Assembly: GCA_004794655.1 (NCBI GenBank)
Contig: SMMW01000001.1
Coordinates: forward strand, 1,426,001 to 1,490,000
Origin: Marisa cornuarietis
Lineage: Eukaryota > Mollusca > Gastropoda > Architaenioglossa > Ampullariidae
Direction of reading: 5' to 3'
DNA length: 64,000 bases
The notes under the pieces were generated by a model. It saw only the letters and a list, made by a program, of their open reading frames with translations, was not told where the DNA came from and did no database searches. Every line of letters begins with the position of its first letter. Positions within the stretch are counted from its first letter, which is position 1. Shown piece by piece: positions 36,770-49,303 of the stretch. The translations under genes were made by a program, and so were the position numbers.

Positions 36770-37760
36770 TGCATAAACAGCTGCGGAAATTTTCAGGAGG
36801 AACAGTGTGTGATCCAGCACACGGGTTGTGCTCAACTGGTTGCATATCCGGATATCAGTCGTTGTATTGAACAATGCAAGAAATGTTTTCTTCAGTGTAG
36901 GCTGCACCAACACATGTAGTTCCTGTTCAAAAGAAAGTACTTGTGATGCTCCTCAGGATATTGCTTATGATCATGCAGTGCTGAATATCAGTCGCTGTCC
37001 TTCATTAAACTATGCAACGCTGGTACCTATGGTGCAAGCTGCAAGGAATCATGCAGCAACTGTACGAGAAAAGTCTATGTAATATTTTTACCGGCAGCCA
37101 TGACAAAGGCTGTGCTGCAGGATACAAGTTACCCTTGTGTAAAGAAGTTTGCAGTAATTTTGTGTGTGGTCCAAACTGCAGCAATACAGCAACTGCTCTG
37201 AGGGAACAACATCAACATTGTAACAGGGGAATCTCTAATGGGCTGCAAGCCTGGATATCAAGGAAGCTGTTTAATGATTCCAACAGATCTTGTACATATG
37301 GCATGTACAGAACACAGTTTGTGTAGCATCTATGATGGTATGTGTGAGAAAGGGTGTGCTGAAGATATCATGTTATCTTTATGTAAAGAAGCTTGCAATA
37401 GGGGTTTGTTTGACCTCAACATGTGGCAGCTCTACTGAGAGAACAACGTGCAACTTCAAATCAGGAGACTGTCCACAGGGCTGCAAATCAAGGAGTTTTC
37501 TGTAATCAAGTCTCTTCATTTACATCTGACAACAGTGGGAAAGATTCAAGCAGTGTGGATCCTATTCCTGGAGCAGCAGTCAGCAGTATTGGTTGTGGTG
37601 CTGGCCATTTTTATGTGGGGGGAGGGCGCATTTTATTCCTGAGCTATGGACAATGCCAAGCACCCTGTAAATAACCCACAGCTACTGGCTTCTCACAGCT
37701 GTTGAAGATGGTATCTACTCCAGACCCTCCTGCAGGCTCATATGTCTCAGAGCCTGCGGA
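36770..37760 (+). pseudogene. Frameshifted multi-EGF-domain (MEGF/scavenger-receptor-F-like) pseudogene
   Basis: Several short plus-strand frames give cysteine-spaced EGF/laminin-type pieces that continue one another only if frames are switched: TNTCSSCSKESTCDA, GTYGASCKESCSNCT, KGCAAGYKLPLCKEVCSN, GCKPGYQGS, EKGCAEDIMLSLCKEACN and CNFKSGDCPQGCKS. They are followed by a hydrophobic stretch after SSVDPIPGAAVSS that may be the old membrane segment. At least four frame changes and stops occur in under 1 kb, with no introns. Such proteins are cell-surface receptors for phagocytosis or adhesion when intact. A recently duplicated or retroposed copy that has decayed is the simplest reading. Confidence 0.7.
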
Positions 37761-37922
37761 GTTTCTTCTTGAAGTGTTGACTGTTATTGTACATGTATTA
37801 AATATGTGTTTCTGGAACATTTGTTCTTGCAACATTGTATTCGGTTAAGACCATTCAGTACGGTGACCCTGAAAAAATATGTGAAGTAAACTGCTGTAAT
37901 TTTTGTTTTGTTTTGTTTTGTT

Positions 37923-37995
37923 AAAATGCTTTGAGTTTGCCCATAGGGCAGGGATAAGACGCTATGCAAGCAAACTTTATTATTATTATTATTAA
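37923..37995 (+). repeat. SINE/LINE 3'-tail-like repeat
   Basis: AAATGCTTTGAGTTTGCCCA, then AAGACGCTATGCAAGC and an (ATT)n run, resemble the common 3' tail (AGCGCTATATAAA + ATT repeats) of many animal SINEs. It is only the tail; no head is recognisable. Confidence 0.45.
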
Positions 37996-37999
37996 TTAT

Positions 38000-40006
38000 T
38001 AATTGGGGTTTTTTTAGCCATTCAGAGTGCATTGTGAATGTTTGGGCTGATCAGATGGATAGATGTGTTTGAATATAATGATTTTTTTATTTGTAACCAC
38101 CATTAGAAAGTAACTGCTAGCAGTTAAATAAATATATCCTAAGACTGACCTGAGAGGAATTTTTTTTCAAGGACTGAACTGAGGAACTACTACTTTTACA
38201 GATCAAACGACTACTAACAACTTTCCAATATCTAATAATTTTTCCAGTCAAAAAATACAAGCCACTGAACACGGCATTTTTTACCTGGATTTTGGAAAGA
38301 CATGTCACTAAAAAGACACCTCAATAGCAACAGCTCGAAGCTTTTGCATTGACTTCAGGTGGTACAATTTAGGTTAATCCATATAGTATAACACCTTTTC
38401 CTCTTGAACAAGTCATTAAGCAATCATAAAACATTTTATAAAAAAAAAAACTAATTCTGACACCTATAATTCTGTTAAAGATCGAACTTATGGTGGGAAA
38501 GAATCGTTCAACAGGAGGTTGGGAGGTAAGGAGCACTCCTGGTGCTAGCAACCCTAGAGGTTTTCCTTTGCTAATTGCTTCCATCTGGCCTAACGTACCT
38601 GACCTCCCTCCACTGTATCGAATCCATTATTTCTTGCCAGAGGGTGAAAGTCTGCCCTTTAACCTATCAGCCACTTTGAACTTAATTTCATGTTAGCTTT
38701 TAAGGCAGAGAATCTGAGATGTTTGTGGGATGATAGAGATCAGTCAATTCTCAGCTTTGCAGAAGTGCTTTGCAAGTTAATGTTTATAGCTCTGATGGCA
38801 CGTGAAGTACTTGAACTCCTGTGAATAAATTTTGTTATTTGCTGTCCTACATGTATGTATGGCAAGTTGAGTTTTAAGAGTCATGTTTATTTTAATATTT
38901 GAGGGTAAATTTTGTATATATTCATTTGAGATTGGCTTTAGAGATGATAAATGCACATATTAAAGCATTTTTGCTTGTGTGATTTTTAGAGAAATACCTC
39001 AAATCATTGTTTCTTATTGTCATGTTTTGTTGGCTATGGCATCATAACAAGGATTAACAGCACCATTTCTCATTTCACAGGGCAAAAGGAACGAAAGGCA
39101 TTAAAGTCTCTGCCATTCCTTCTAATTTTCTTGAAGATTGTACAGATGTATTTTTAAAGAAGAGTAAAAGAACTCAAACATCCACTTAACACTTTGAAGA
39201 ACTCCTCTGTCCTGAAAAGCATCAGTGCTCCATCTGTTTACAAATTGGAACAAAAGTCCCATAAACATTCTAACTGTTTGTTTGTTTATTATTTTTATTG
39301 TGTAATTTGATATCTGTCATATTTCTTGATCATACACACCAGTGAGGATGATACAAAAATGCTGTCTTTAAAAACGATTGTTCTTCAGTATATTTTATGC
39401 AGATCATTATGTGTAGGAGTTAAAAAGGTTTCAAAGAATTTGTTGGTGGTGGCTAAGACACTGATATCGGTATTTTTTGTTTTTAGCATTTGATCTAGTC
39501 AAGAAGTGCATATTACTAATTATTAATTATTTCATCAAATTATTATAAATTATTTTATTTATTATTAAACTATTTATGAATTATAGTTATTAAAGCAAGA
39601 TGTGAGATCAGTTACCATAAACATCTAAAGCTGTGCTTACATTTGTTTTGACGTACACCTTTACAAGCTGTAGGCATAGAGGTCCAACAGGGTTTGACTA
39701 CTTTTGACAAAATTGTAGCTCATTTATAATGTCACTTGTTTAAGATCATCATATATTTGTGTGGAACTGTATGCAAGATGCATCAAACCGAACATTTCAT
39801 AATATTAATGTTGTTTTATAGCGGAGCACAGATGTGTACCAAAGTAAAAGGAAAAATGTTGGGAATTAGTAATTAAGACAGTGTAAAGAGATTACAAAAA
39901 ACTGGTGACCATGGCCAAAATTCAAAATCATTTTCTTAATCTTCAGAGTTCAAGTGGTATGCTTACAGCAAAATGTGCTTTGAATGAAGGGTCAAAATTC
40001 TGGTGA
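38000..40006. other. Intergenic, no feature seen
   Basis: AT-rich. I find no gene, RNA or bounded repeat. Confidence 0.5.
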
Positions 40007-40552
40007 CCGGACACTTAATTCCCGGACACTTAATCCCCTACACTTAATCCCCGACACTTAATCCCAGACACTTAATCCTCAAAAATGCCCCCAAATCGCG
40101 ACACAACACTCAAAACTGCTATTTTGCGAACTTGAAATATTATAACCATAAGAGAAATGTGTCTCGTGGTAACTCTGGGTAACTCTGGTAAGACTGGGAT
40201 GCGCTGGGTTTACAATTAGTGATCTACCCTCTAGGCGATACTAGGTGGACTCCCTAACATAACCAGCCAGTTCTAAGGCCATACTGACCAGGAGCAGACC
40301 ACTGGTTGTAAAAACTATGAACTAATGTTATAAATGTTGAAGTTAAGTATTATTTTAATTGTCAAACTTATTTTGATGTTTACATGTAAATAATTATTTG
40401 AATTTGAATTAAATTTTTCATTCACTTCATAATTTTTTGAGTTGAAATTTCATTTTGAGGATTAAGTGTCTGGGGATTAAGTGTCTGGGGATTAAATGTC
40501 TAGGGGATTAAGTGTCGGGTATTAAGTGTCTGGGGATTAAGTGTCTGGGATT
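40007..40552. mobile_element. Foldback-like element with arms made of 15-bp tandem repeats
   Basis: The left arm (40007-40080) has about five to six units of ACACTTAATCCCCGG. The right arm (40456-40552) has six to seven units of the reverse complement, GGGGATTAAGTGTCT. About 375 unrelated bases separate them. Unit spacing varies by one or two bases within each arm. There is no coding capacity. Boundaries are approximate because I could not find a target duplication. Confidence 0.7.
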
Positions 40553-41065
40553 CCAAAATACTATATTGGTCATTTTGTATTGAATAGAACTTAAAGGAGA
40601 TTGACTTTCATTTATTCTTTGCCTTATTTTAACTTCATGAATGGTCTAAAGCAGGGTCAGCATTAACATAAAGACAGGCATGTGATATCTTATTGTGAAT
40701 GTGTCATTGCCATGGAAAAAACAGATGTTGCATGCTATATTCTTTTACACTTTATCTTTGGCCTTAAGAAAGTGCACCTCAGTTATGAGGTAACTGTTTT
40801 CTAATTATATTACATTTTTGCAGTTAATCTTCATTTTTTTTATCTGTTGCTGCACATTGCTAAAGAAAATTATTTACAAGATAAAAGATTCAGACGACCG
40901 GTGAGTACACACAAATAATCATGCATAAATAGAATAAATTTGTTTATACATGTGCATTTCATTGTGCAATAGTTAAAATGAACAAAGTTTATTGCGTATT
41001 TAGAGCACTAAAGAGTTTGTAAGATCAAAAAAACAAAGGAATGGAGTGAGATGCAGAAGACCAGG

Positions 41066-42315
41066 TTAGTTAGTTAGTTGTTGTTTTATGCCAAGTCAGC
41101 AACTATGGCTATCTCATGGCAAAAACAATGTACATGACTATTCAAAGGTTGATATAAAGTAATTGTACAAGTCTAGAGATTTCTCCTTTCTTATTTTTAC
41201 AAAATAACAGTTTTTTTAAACACATAAGTTCTATCATATCAGGTGAAAAATCTGAATGGACTTTACATATGCCAATATTGATTTGGAAGAGTGTTTGGCA
41301 AAAAGGTCATCAAGAGTCTGTGCTGTAAAATAGTTTTGACGAAATGTAGCGAGTTTTGAACTGGAGATGAGCAAATGTTCTATGGTTAGGGGGTCTTTAC
41401 ACCAAGGACAAAGTGGGGGGTTTTCTCCTGCAAGCAAAAATCTGTGAGTGATATATGAGTGACCAGCTTTTAGTCTATTTATAACCACTTTTTCTCGTCG
41501 GTTTAGAAATTCTTGTGTTATACAGTCTGCTAGTTTTGGAAAAATAGCGTGAAGTTTGTTGTGCTTCATGGAGTCCCAGTGAAGCTGCCAAAGCTGTGAG
41601 ATATACAGTTTAACAGAAACGTTCCAATCTGAGGCAAATGTTGTATGGACCACAAGTGGTTGTTGAAGGGCCTTTTTTGCTGCCTCATCAGCTTTAGTGT
41701 TTCCTGGAATATTTGCATGGCCAGGAACCCAAATAAAGATAATGTCAAAATTGTTATTCTGTAGTAATGATAGAAGTTCAAAGAATTGAACCAGTAGTGG
41801 GTGATCTAAACATTGAGAGTGAAGTGCAAGTAGGGATGACAAAGAGTCTGAAATAACTAAGAAGTTTTTCTCTTTAGATGTATGGATATACTGCAGCGCA
41901 AGTAGAAGGGCTTTTAACTCTGCAGAAAAAATGGAGTTATGACCTTCCAAGCGAGCTGTCAGCGGTGGTGTGGAAATGTCCATCGGCACTGCTGCAGCTG
42001 CTACAGTTTCTTTTTCAGTATTTTTGGATCCATCAGTGTATATGTGACAAAAGTCAGGATAGTCTGTGATTATTTCTCTGAAAAGCTGCTGATAGACTAT
42101 GTCAGGGGTTTCACCTTTTTTTTTGTTAGAGAGGTCAAAACGAATTTCAGGTGTGGGAAGTAGGTGGGAAGTAGCCATGGTGGTGTTCTAGTCAGTGTAA
42201 TTGGTGTTGTTTTTTGGGGGTCCATTCCCAATTTCTGAAGATGGGGATAAGCTCGTATGGGTAGAGGTTTTTGTTCATGTTCACGTGCCCTGTATTTCTC
42301 CAGAAACTGAACGGA
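41066..42315 (-). mobile_element. 5'-truncated LINE with RNase H domain and target-site duplications
   Basis: A minus-strand frame of 314 codons (42178-41234) holds an RNase H domain: IYTDGSK (first Asp), SAELKALLLAL (Glu), ISDSLSSLLAL (second Asp) and IFIWVPGHANIPGNTKADE (last His/Asp block). It ends in the C-terminal CPWCKDPLTIEHLL zinc-knuckle-like motif. Upstream sequence gives LEKYRAREHEQKPLPIRAY and LTRTPPW, conserved linker pieces in another frame, so there is one frameshift near 42120-42180. The 3' UTR ends in a (TTAG)n/(CTAA)n tail at 41066. Flanks GAAGACCAGG (41056-41065) and GAAAACCAGG (42316-42325) match 9 of 10 and look like the duplication. Family type: Jockey/I-like with RNase H. 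Confidence 0.88.
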
Positions 42316-42325
42316 GAAAACCAGG

Positions 42326-44945
42326 ATAAAACTAGCCAGTCAGATAAAACCAGTCAGAAGACCAGGATAAACTGTGATGAATGTGATCAACAAACAGAAG
42401 TATGACAATGATGTAGTATTCAGAGCTATTTTGTCTCTTTTTCTTTTCTTTCTTTTGATACTTTGTTCTTCTTACTGATTATTTTCTCTCAGTATGCAAG
42501 ATTATGGTAATAACAAATATTCAGTTGTCTTTATAAGTGATCAAGTGATCTGTCTGTTATCTTTTTATTTGCTCATCATATGGGTTCTTCCTGTCACTGG
42601 AAAAACATTAATGAGAATGCTTGGTTTTTGGCTATTTGTTTACATAGTTGTTTAGGTGAAGTCAAGACATATCTTATTGTCCTGTTCATGGTATCATTGG
42701 TTTATTAATATTTTTTGTGTAGCTTTTTTCCATTTTCACGGAATCTTGTTTTACTGCAATAAACATCATACTTTCACTTTGCTTGTCAAAATTAATTAGC
42801 CTTATTTGAGACATCTCTAAACAAAATTATTCATCAGATTTGACCTCTTTTGATGTTTAAATTACCCATGACTTACAAATATTAAGAAGTAAAAAGTTAG
42901 AACATGATATGGAGTTTAATGTTTTTAACATTTGAGCTAGTCAAGAAATGCATAGTATTATTTTTAATTAAGACAGTCTGGCTTTAAATATAAAGCACCA
43001 TTTATCGATGTCTTCTTTTTGGCTTTAAGAAATGAAACCTTCAGTTATCTGACTAACATTATTATATCCTTACTCTGTTACCAAAGTCTGAAAAAAACTG
43101 TTGAACTAGCTTATCCAAATTTCATTCTTACACAATTTCATCGCTCGTTGCAAAAAAAAAAATGCAGACCCCCATCCCACCTCACCATCCTATCAAAAGA
43201 TTTGCATTAAAACGATACAGCATTAATTATTTGTCGGCTATACACGCCATTCGGTCATGAAGCTGCATATGTTGATCCTGTAATTATATATTTAACGGAA
43301 CAGCGAAATGTCATTGTCGTCCCATTGTAGCCTTACCACAAAACTACGGTAAAACTACCAAAGAAAACCACTGCCTGCCTGCGACATTCCCTTACTCCAC
43401 CAACCCGACCTCACCCGTTGCACCCAAAAGGCGTCCATAGCTACAGCAGTTGCTAGATGACGTCATCAGCGAACCCAAAAGTTACTGTGCACCTCACTGC
43501 CGTAAACCGAGCTCAGTGTGACTTTTTTTTTTTTCACCTGCAGGAACATGGTTGACAGGTAGGACAGATTACTATGGCACGACTTTCTCGAACTGTTAAT
43601 TTTCGTTGTTGCGAGAGCGACTTGAACTTCAAGGGTGGGTACATGCGAAACTGTTGTGTGGTGTGTGTTGTAGGCAGGGAGAGAGAGCGCGGTGTACGAA
43701 TGCACCCAGTGTACACGCCTCATATCTTGAAATCAACAACATGAGGTGACAAACAAGGGAACTATATATAGCTTTTTTCCGTCTTGCACCTTTCACCTTT
43801 GAATTTCGATAGTTGTCAATAAACATTACGAAACACACGACGTATCGTTTCACATTCACTAACGATATCGAGAAGGGTTTGGTGCAGCTTGAATTTGTGA
43901 GGTTACAGATCCATATATAGTTGCAGAAAAATGCAAACAGATTCACGCTGGCTCATTAACTGGCTGTGGCAAATTGTAAACAGGGGATCCTTTATTATTA
44001 GTCTGCCTTACAATAATGTTGGTGATTATAGCTCATCCACACCAGCAGCGATTTTTTACCTGTCATTCCTCAAACACTTGTACAGAAGGTACAAAGGGGT
44101 CATGCCTGTTTCTATTAGTTCTAGCCATGCCAACCCAAAACAGATGTTCTCCAGGGACATTAAAATTATAGTGGCCAAGCTGGAATTAAGTGCTTCTTTT
44201 AAAGTGCATGCCTCTAAAATAATGTAGTCATCTGAAGTGAGAAAGAATGTCCTTGTTAAAAACAAACATGAATGGATAATTGATTAAATGACAGGAAAAA
44301 TGTTAACATTGCGAAGGCAAAGAAGTGATTGAATGGTTAACTATATAATAGAATCTGCATTTATGACAGACACATAAACAGAACAGAGGAAATAACTCAG
44401 AAATCACACATAATTACTATTAATTTAAATGGAAGATTGTTATTACCACATCAAAATATTTGCTCTCTCAGAATTTAAAAAAAATTGGACATGGATCTTG
44501 TTTTTTTTAGATAACATTATCATAACAGGCAGTGTAAAAATTAAATTTTTTATGTAATGGAAAAACATATAGTGTTTGAGATGAAGTTTCTTCTAGCAGT
44601 GTCAGGAATATTTTTAATGGTTTCAATTGTACCATTTAATGTAACACCAGATCTGGATGAAAGTAATAGGTAGCGGTATTCAGTTTCTGTGCAGTGCTCA
44701 ACACATGTAAATAGATTTTCCTCAGCTGCCATAGGCTTGATGAAGAGCAGATCCAATGAGAACAGTATCTCTGTTGAATTCTTGGTCATAAACAACTCAA
44801 ATAATTGAGGCAAAGCAGCCAAGATAGTCAACTGGAGTGTAATTGACTGGAAATACAGCTATTGTCACTAAAACACTGTAATTTCTACTCCAATCTTTTG
44901 TTATTTAGTGTCAGATTTTTGGAGCTGCACTGCTGGTGGTGGTGG
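42326..44945. other. Intergenic; contains one CRE-type palindrome
   Basis: TGACGTCA (43458-43465) is a perfect cAMP-response-element palindrome in a locally GC-rich patch (43320-43520). No gene can be tied to it. The rest is AT-rich with spurious frames. Confidence 0.4.
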
Positions 44946-45106
44946 CAGGGCTGTGCTTAGGGGCAGCCAGATGAGGCATCTGCCTAGGGCCCCGCGCTTT
45001 TGGTTAATTTGGAAACTAGACTCCCAACTAAAACATAGAGATCGTGGCGTCGAGGGCCCATATATGTGCTATGCCTCGGGCCCGGAGAGGACTAAGAACG
45101 GGCCCG
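44946..45106. mobile_element. Small hAT MITE with perfect 8-bp duplication
   Basis: Begins CAGGGCTGTGCTTAGG, followed by CTAGGGCCCCGCGC, and ends CTAAGAACGGGCCCG. The ends form an imperfect inverted pair. It is flanked by GGTGGTGG at 44938-44945 and 45107-45114, exactly 8 bp as for hAT. The flank is itself a GGT repeat, so part of that match could be chance. 161 bp, non-coding. Confidence 0.7.
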
Positions 45107-45823
45107 GGTGGTGGTGATGGTGATAGTCTGTGATTTATACCTTCAGAGCTGCCAAAAACTGTTATTGCATTCACATTAGCACTGATCGAATGATTTAGTT
45201 ATACCAAAGGCTTAGAGTTGTTTCATCCGTGGATGCAGGGGAAAGTAGCTTAGAAAATTCTGTTTACTGAATTTTGTTTTAGGGTGGATTAAGTTGATGT
45301 TCTGTTTGTCTGATCCATTTTAAGGGGCATGATGGTGTTGTACCTGATTAGACTGAATGAATCTGACATTGTTATTTGATTTTTACTATTAATTGGCTCT
45401 TCACAGGTAATCCTTCCTACTTTAAATGTAAACCTTATATGGTGCAAAATTCAGCAGTATATCTTGTCCTAGATTACAGAAACATGTAAACTCATTGGCT
45501 TGCATTGACCTAAAACTTCTTTCTTCCTATCATATCTTAACTGGAGAACCAATTCTTTCTGATCTTCTCACTCATTGTATACAATCTTCATTTATCATCT
45601 TATTTGTTATTTTTCAATTTGCTGGGTGCAAATTGCAGATGATGACTGAGAAGTGATAGACATACTGTCCAGAGTGTCAGCTATGTGTCAGTGCCATCAT
45701 AACATACAATCAAGTGGAGCCAGTGTCAGGTCAGGCAGACAGTGAGACTGTGTGGTGGGCGTCGAGTGGTCAGTAACCACTTGGTGGGCCTTTCTTCTGC
45801 TACGCATGTCATCGTTATTCAGG

Positions 45824-47366
45824 ATGCAAGTGCACACACCCCGCAGTGCAGGTTTACCCGTCACCCGCAATATGCCCTACACGACTGCCAGCTTTCCCAA
45901 CCAGGCCCACCCCCGCAATATGACAGGAATCTACCTGGGACTGGTGAGTACCGCTTCTCAGACCCTTACATTTGACATGAATTCTACCTGGGGCTAGCGA
46001 ATAAGTCATGACAGACCGTTGCGTTTGACAGGGATCTAACTGGGGCTAATGAGTAATGTTTATCAGACAATTACATTTGATAGGGATTCTGCCTGGGGTG
46101 GCGAACAGCACTTGTCAGACCTACATTTGATTTGCTGGTGAGTATTCGATGGTCAGACTCTGTAATTGACAGGATGAGTAGCTGGTGAGTATAGCGTCTA
46201 CTATAAAGTCACACTCTCTCACACTTTTAGGTTGCTCTCTACCCTAGGGTGCCTTGTCGTACACAACTTCTCTCCTCACTCTCCTCCCCTCTCCCCATTG
46301 CACGCGCACGGATGTGATGGCCGGCGATTAGAGGAGAGATAAGCACGTGTCAGTCCTCATCCCCTGATGAGTCTCACGGTGTGCTCAGGCAGTGCGCTCG
46401 ACTGGGCAAGGTTGGATCGGGCAGTTTTCCAAAAACGGTTCCCAGGGATTCAGCAGCTGGTCGTCTGGAAAAAGAAATTCTATAATAATAGAGGAAGCTT
46501 ACTAAACGTATAAGAACGCTCATTCCTGCTCTGTCCCACGCGCGCACACCCGAAGTATTTCAGCATGGGGTTACCTTTAGTAGAAACTCGATCGGAGACA
46601 GATATTGATGAAGACAGCTTTTTTTTCTCCCACTTTCTTTCGCACTCCACACTTTGAAACAGACCTAAAGATTTTTAATAACAAAGGGGAATTTAAAAGC
46701 TTATTCAATGAGTTTGAGTATTTTCTCTTCACTCTTATACACGCGCGCGCGATCACACACACACGCATGTGATTGCGCGTACACTTACACGCTCTAGTAG
46801 CCCTGTGATCAGTAGTCATTAATGAATGTAATAAGCGTTACATTCCAACAAAGGGCCATGCTATCCGCAATACAGGGTTGATGAAAAGAGGGTTCATTAA
46901 TATAATTATAACCATGGATAGCAACACGGTGTAGTGCGGTGTTGAGATACTTCAGAAAGCAACCCGGGTCGGTCCCGTGACAACTCTGTGTGGTGATACA
47001 CCTGCTGCTTAATTACATTTGAAATAGAATGTCACTGTACTAGCTGCCAGCGACCTGACTGTTGCGGAAGCGGGGGGCTGGGGGTCGCATTTAGATTACT
47101 CACGACGCGGGACCTAGAATTGCTTCTTAGGCAGGTACAGTCTTGTTAATAAAGCCTTGGCCTACTTGTTTTCTTCAACGGCGGTGATTTGATTCTGGCA
47201 TGTTGTCGACTGACGGTGTACGTGTACACAGCGATATCGACTTGGTGCAGACAAAATGTCTTTTATTTTGTCTTATGTCTGTCGGGGTAGGAAGGATATC
47301 TTTGTTCTTTTGTGTAAGAAACAATTAGCTGATAAATGGGTTGATAGTTATTATTAAGGATGAGCG

Positions 47367-47403
<37 letters not shown>

Positions 47404-49235
47404 AGAGAGAAAAAAGTGATGATGCTGCTGCTTTACAAGAAACTGCAAATGTTCTGTCTGTCTTTCTGGAAGCAATATTATTTGTGAAATCGTTATTGGG
47501 CATCCACTTTTCAGTCCCTCCGAGATCTTTAAAAGCGCATTTTGAACCAAAAACCCGAAGCTCATTAGTGGCTGGCAGTGGCAGAATAAAATGCTGTCCA
47601 GTCTTGATGTGATCGGGCTTACGGCTGACCTTAAGATGATGCGCACGCGCGGTGACGAGGTGGGGGGAGTGCGCGTGGTTTGTATGGCAGGACAGTGCGC
47701 CGCGACTGCACGTTCTTTGCGCGGCGCCGAGCGAGATCGACCGCGGAGCCTGGCTGTCCCTTGCGACACACAGAGAACAGCAGTCGAAAGACGTACTCGG
47801 CCCGTTGTTCTTTTACAGGTCCTAAATAATGTAGCCTAGCACCGTACGGCATTATCTTCGACACCTGTCTCTCACCTGGCAGGTGAGCTTTAGCCCGTTG
47901 CCGACAACAACTATAGATCAGCTCAGATAATCTACTGTGCTGACGGTCATCATTTTACTCGTGACGGACCCTGGCAGATGAGTGCTTCCGGCTTAAGTGG
48001 ACGGAAGAAATCATTTGCAGTTCGTGCTGACGATATGGCCGATGGAAGATCGTACGAAGCTCGACGGCATCAGGGGAGACCATCGCAGGCATCCGAAATC
48101 TCGTTCATGGCTCGCGCCAGACGTCCGGGTACTCGGGGGAACACATGGGACACCGCCAGGGCAATGACCGCGGTAAATCCTCAGAAAGGGCCATCTGGCT
48201 GTTGTGACAGGACAGAACTATCCCGGGAAATCCTAACTGAGACTATGTCTTGTATAGGCCGAGATGCGTACAATTGTCTACGCCATGTCAAACTGATTTT
48301 TTTGTACTTATCTTGAAAACGGAAATTTTGCTTTGCTGAGAGTAAAGTTTATCTTGTAATGAGGAGAGAGGTGTCAATAAAGCATCTTTTCATTTCGCCC
48401 TCTATGTCTGTTGAACTATTTTGAACTATATTTTCAGGCAGGAAACTTGAATCCTCCCAGGCCCAAGTCTTCCATTCCCCCGATGGCACGGAATCGTGGA
48501 CCTTCCAAGATTCGAACTCCAATGGAAGAGCAAAGATTTGTAAGTACAAGAGAGAGAGAGTAAGTGAGAGAGAGAGTGAGGGAGAGAGAGACTGGTGTGA
48601 AGACTTGCTGAAACCTGAAGGTTTCGCAAACTTCGATCGTCTCACAACCATCAAAATGAAATCGAGACATCTGAAGCGCTCTGGCCATCATGATGTTATT
48701 ATATTATTAGTTAATACGCAATCATTCATACACGTCCGATCCAAAACAAATGTTTATTACGCCAATAATGTTTTCATATGCCACGGCTTGTCTTGGAATC
48801 AGCTGTTATGACACCTTTTTTTCTTTCTATTACCTGATATCTGAACACAAGGAGTATTTTTTCAGTGTGTAAATTGAGAGAAAATGAAAATAGAATAAAT
48901 TGCTTTTTAACAATGCTTCGCATTTGATATTTTAAGAAAAAAAATTAAGCTACACGGATCATTAGTGTAACAGATCGATCAGCTGAAAAAAGGCGAAGGA
49001 AAAACTGACTGTTGTTTGTCGGCAAATGAGTTTTAGATTTTATGACAGGAGAAATTTATGGTCACTTTGTTTAACAATCTCGTGAAGATAGAACTGTGTA
49101 CAGTGACATCAGAGTCCTGCTGTGGTCTGTAGGCTCAGGACGAAGTAGATTTTTGTAGTGGTGGTAGATATTCCTCCGCCAGACAGTCTGCAAATGGTAC
49201 CAGGTTCTTCCCTACACTACTTTCAGCACGATCAG

Positions 49236-49303
<68 letters not shown>

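Noticed and set aside
44550..44831. 93-codon minus-strand frame
   Set aside because: AT-rich, no domain, no splice signals in phase.
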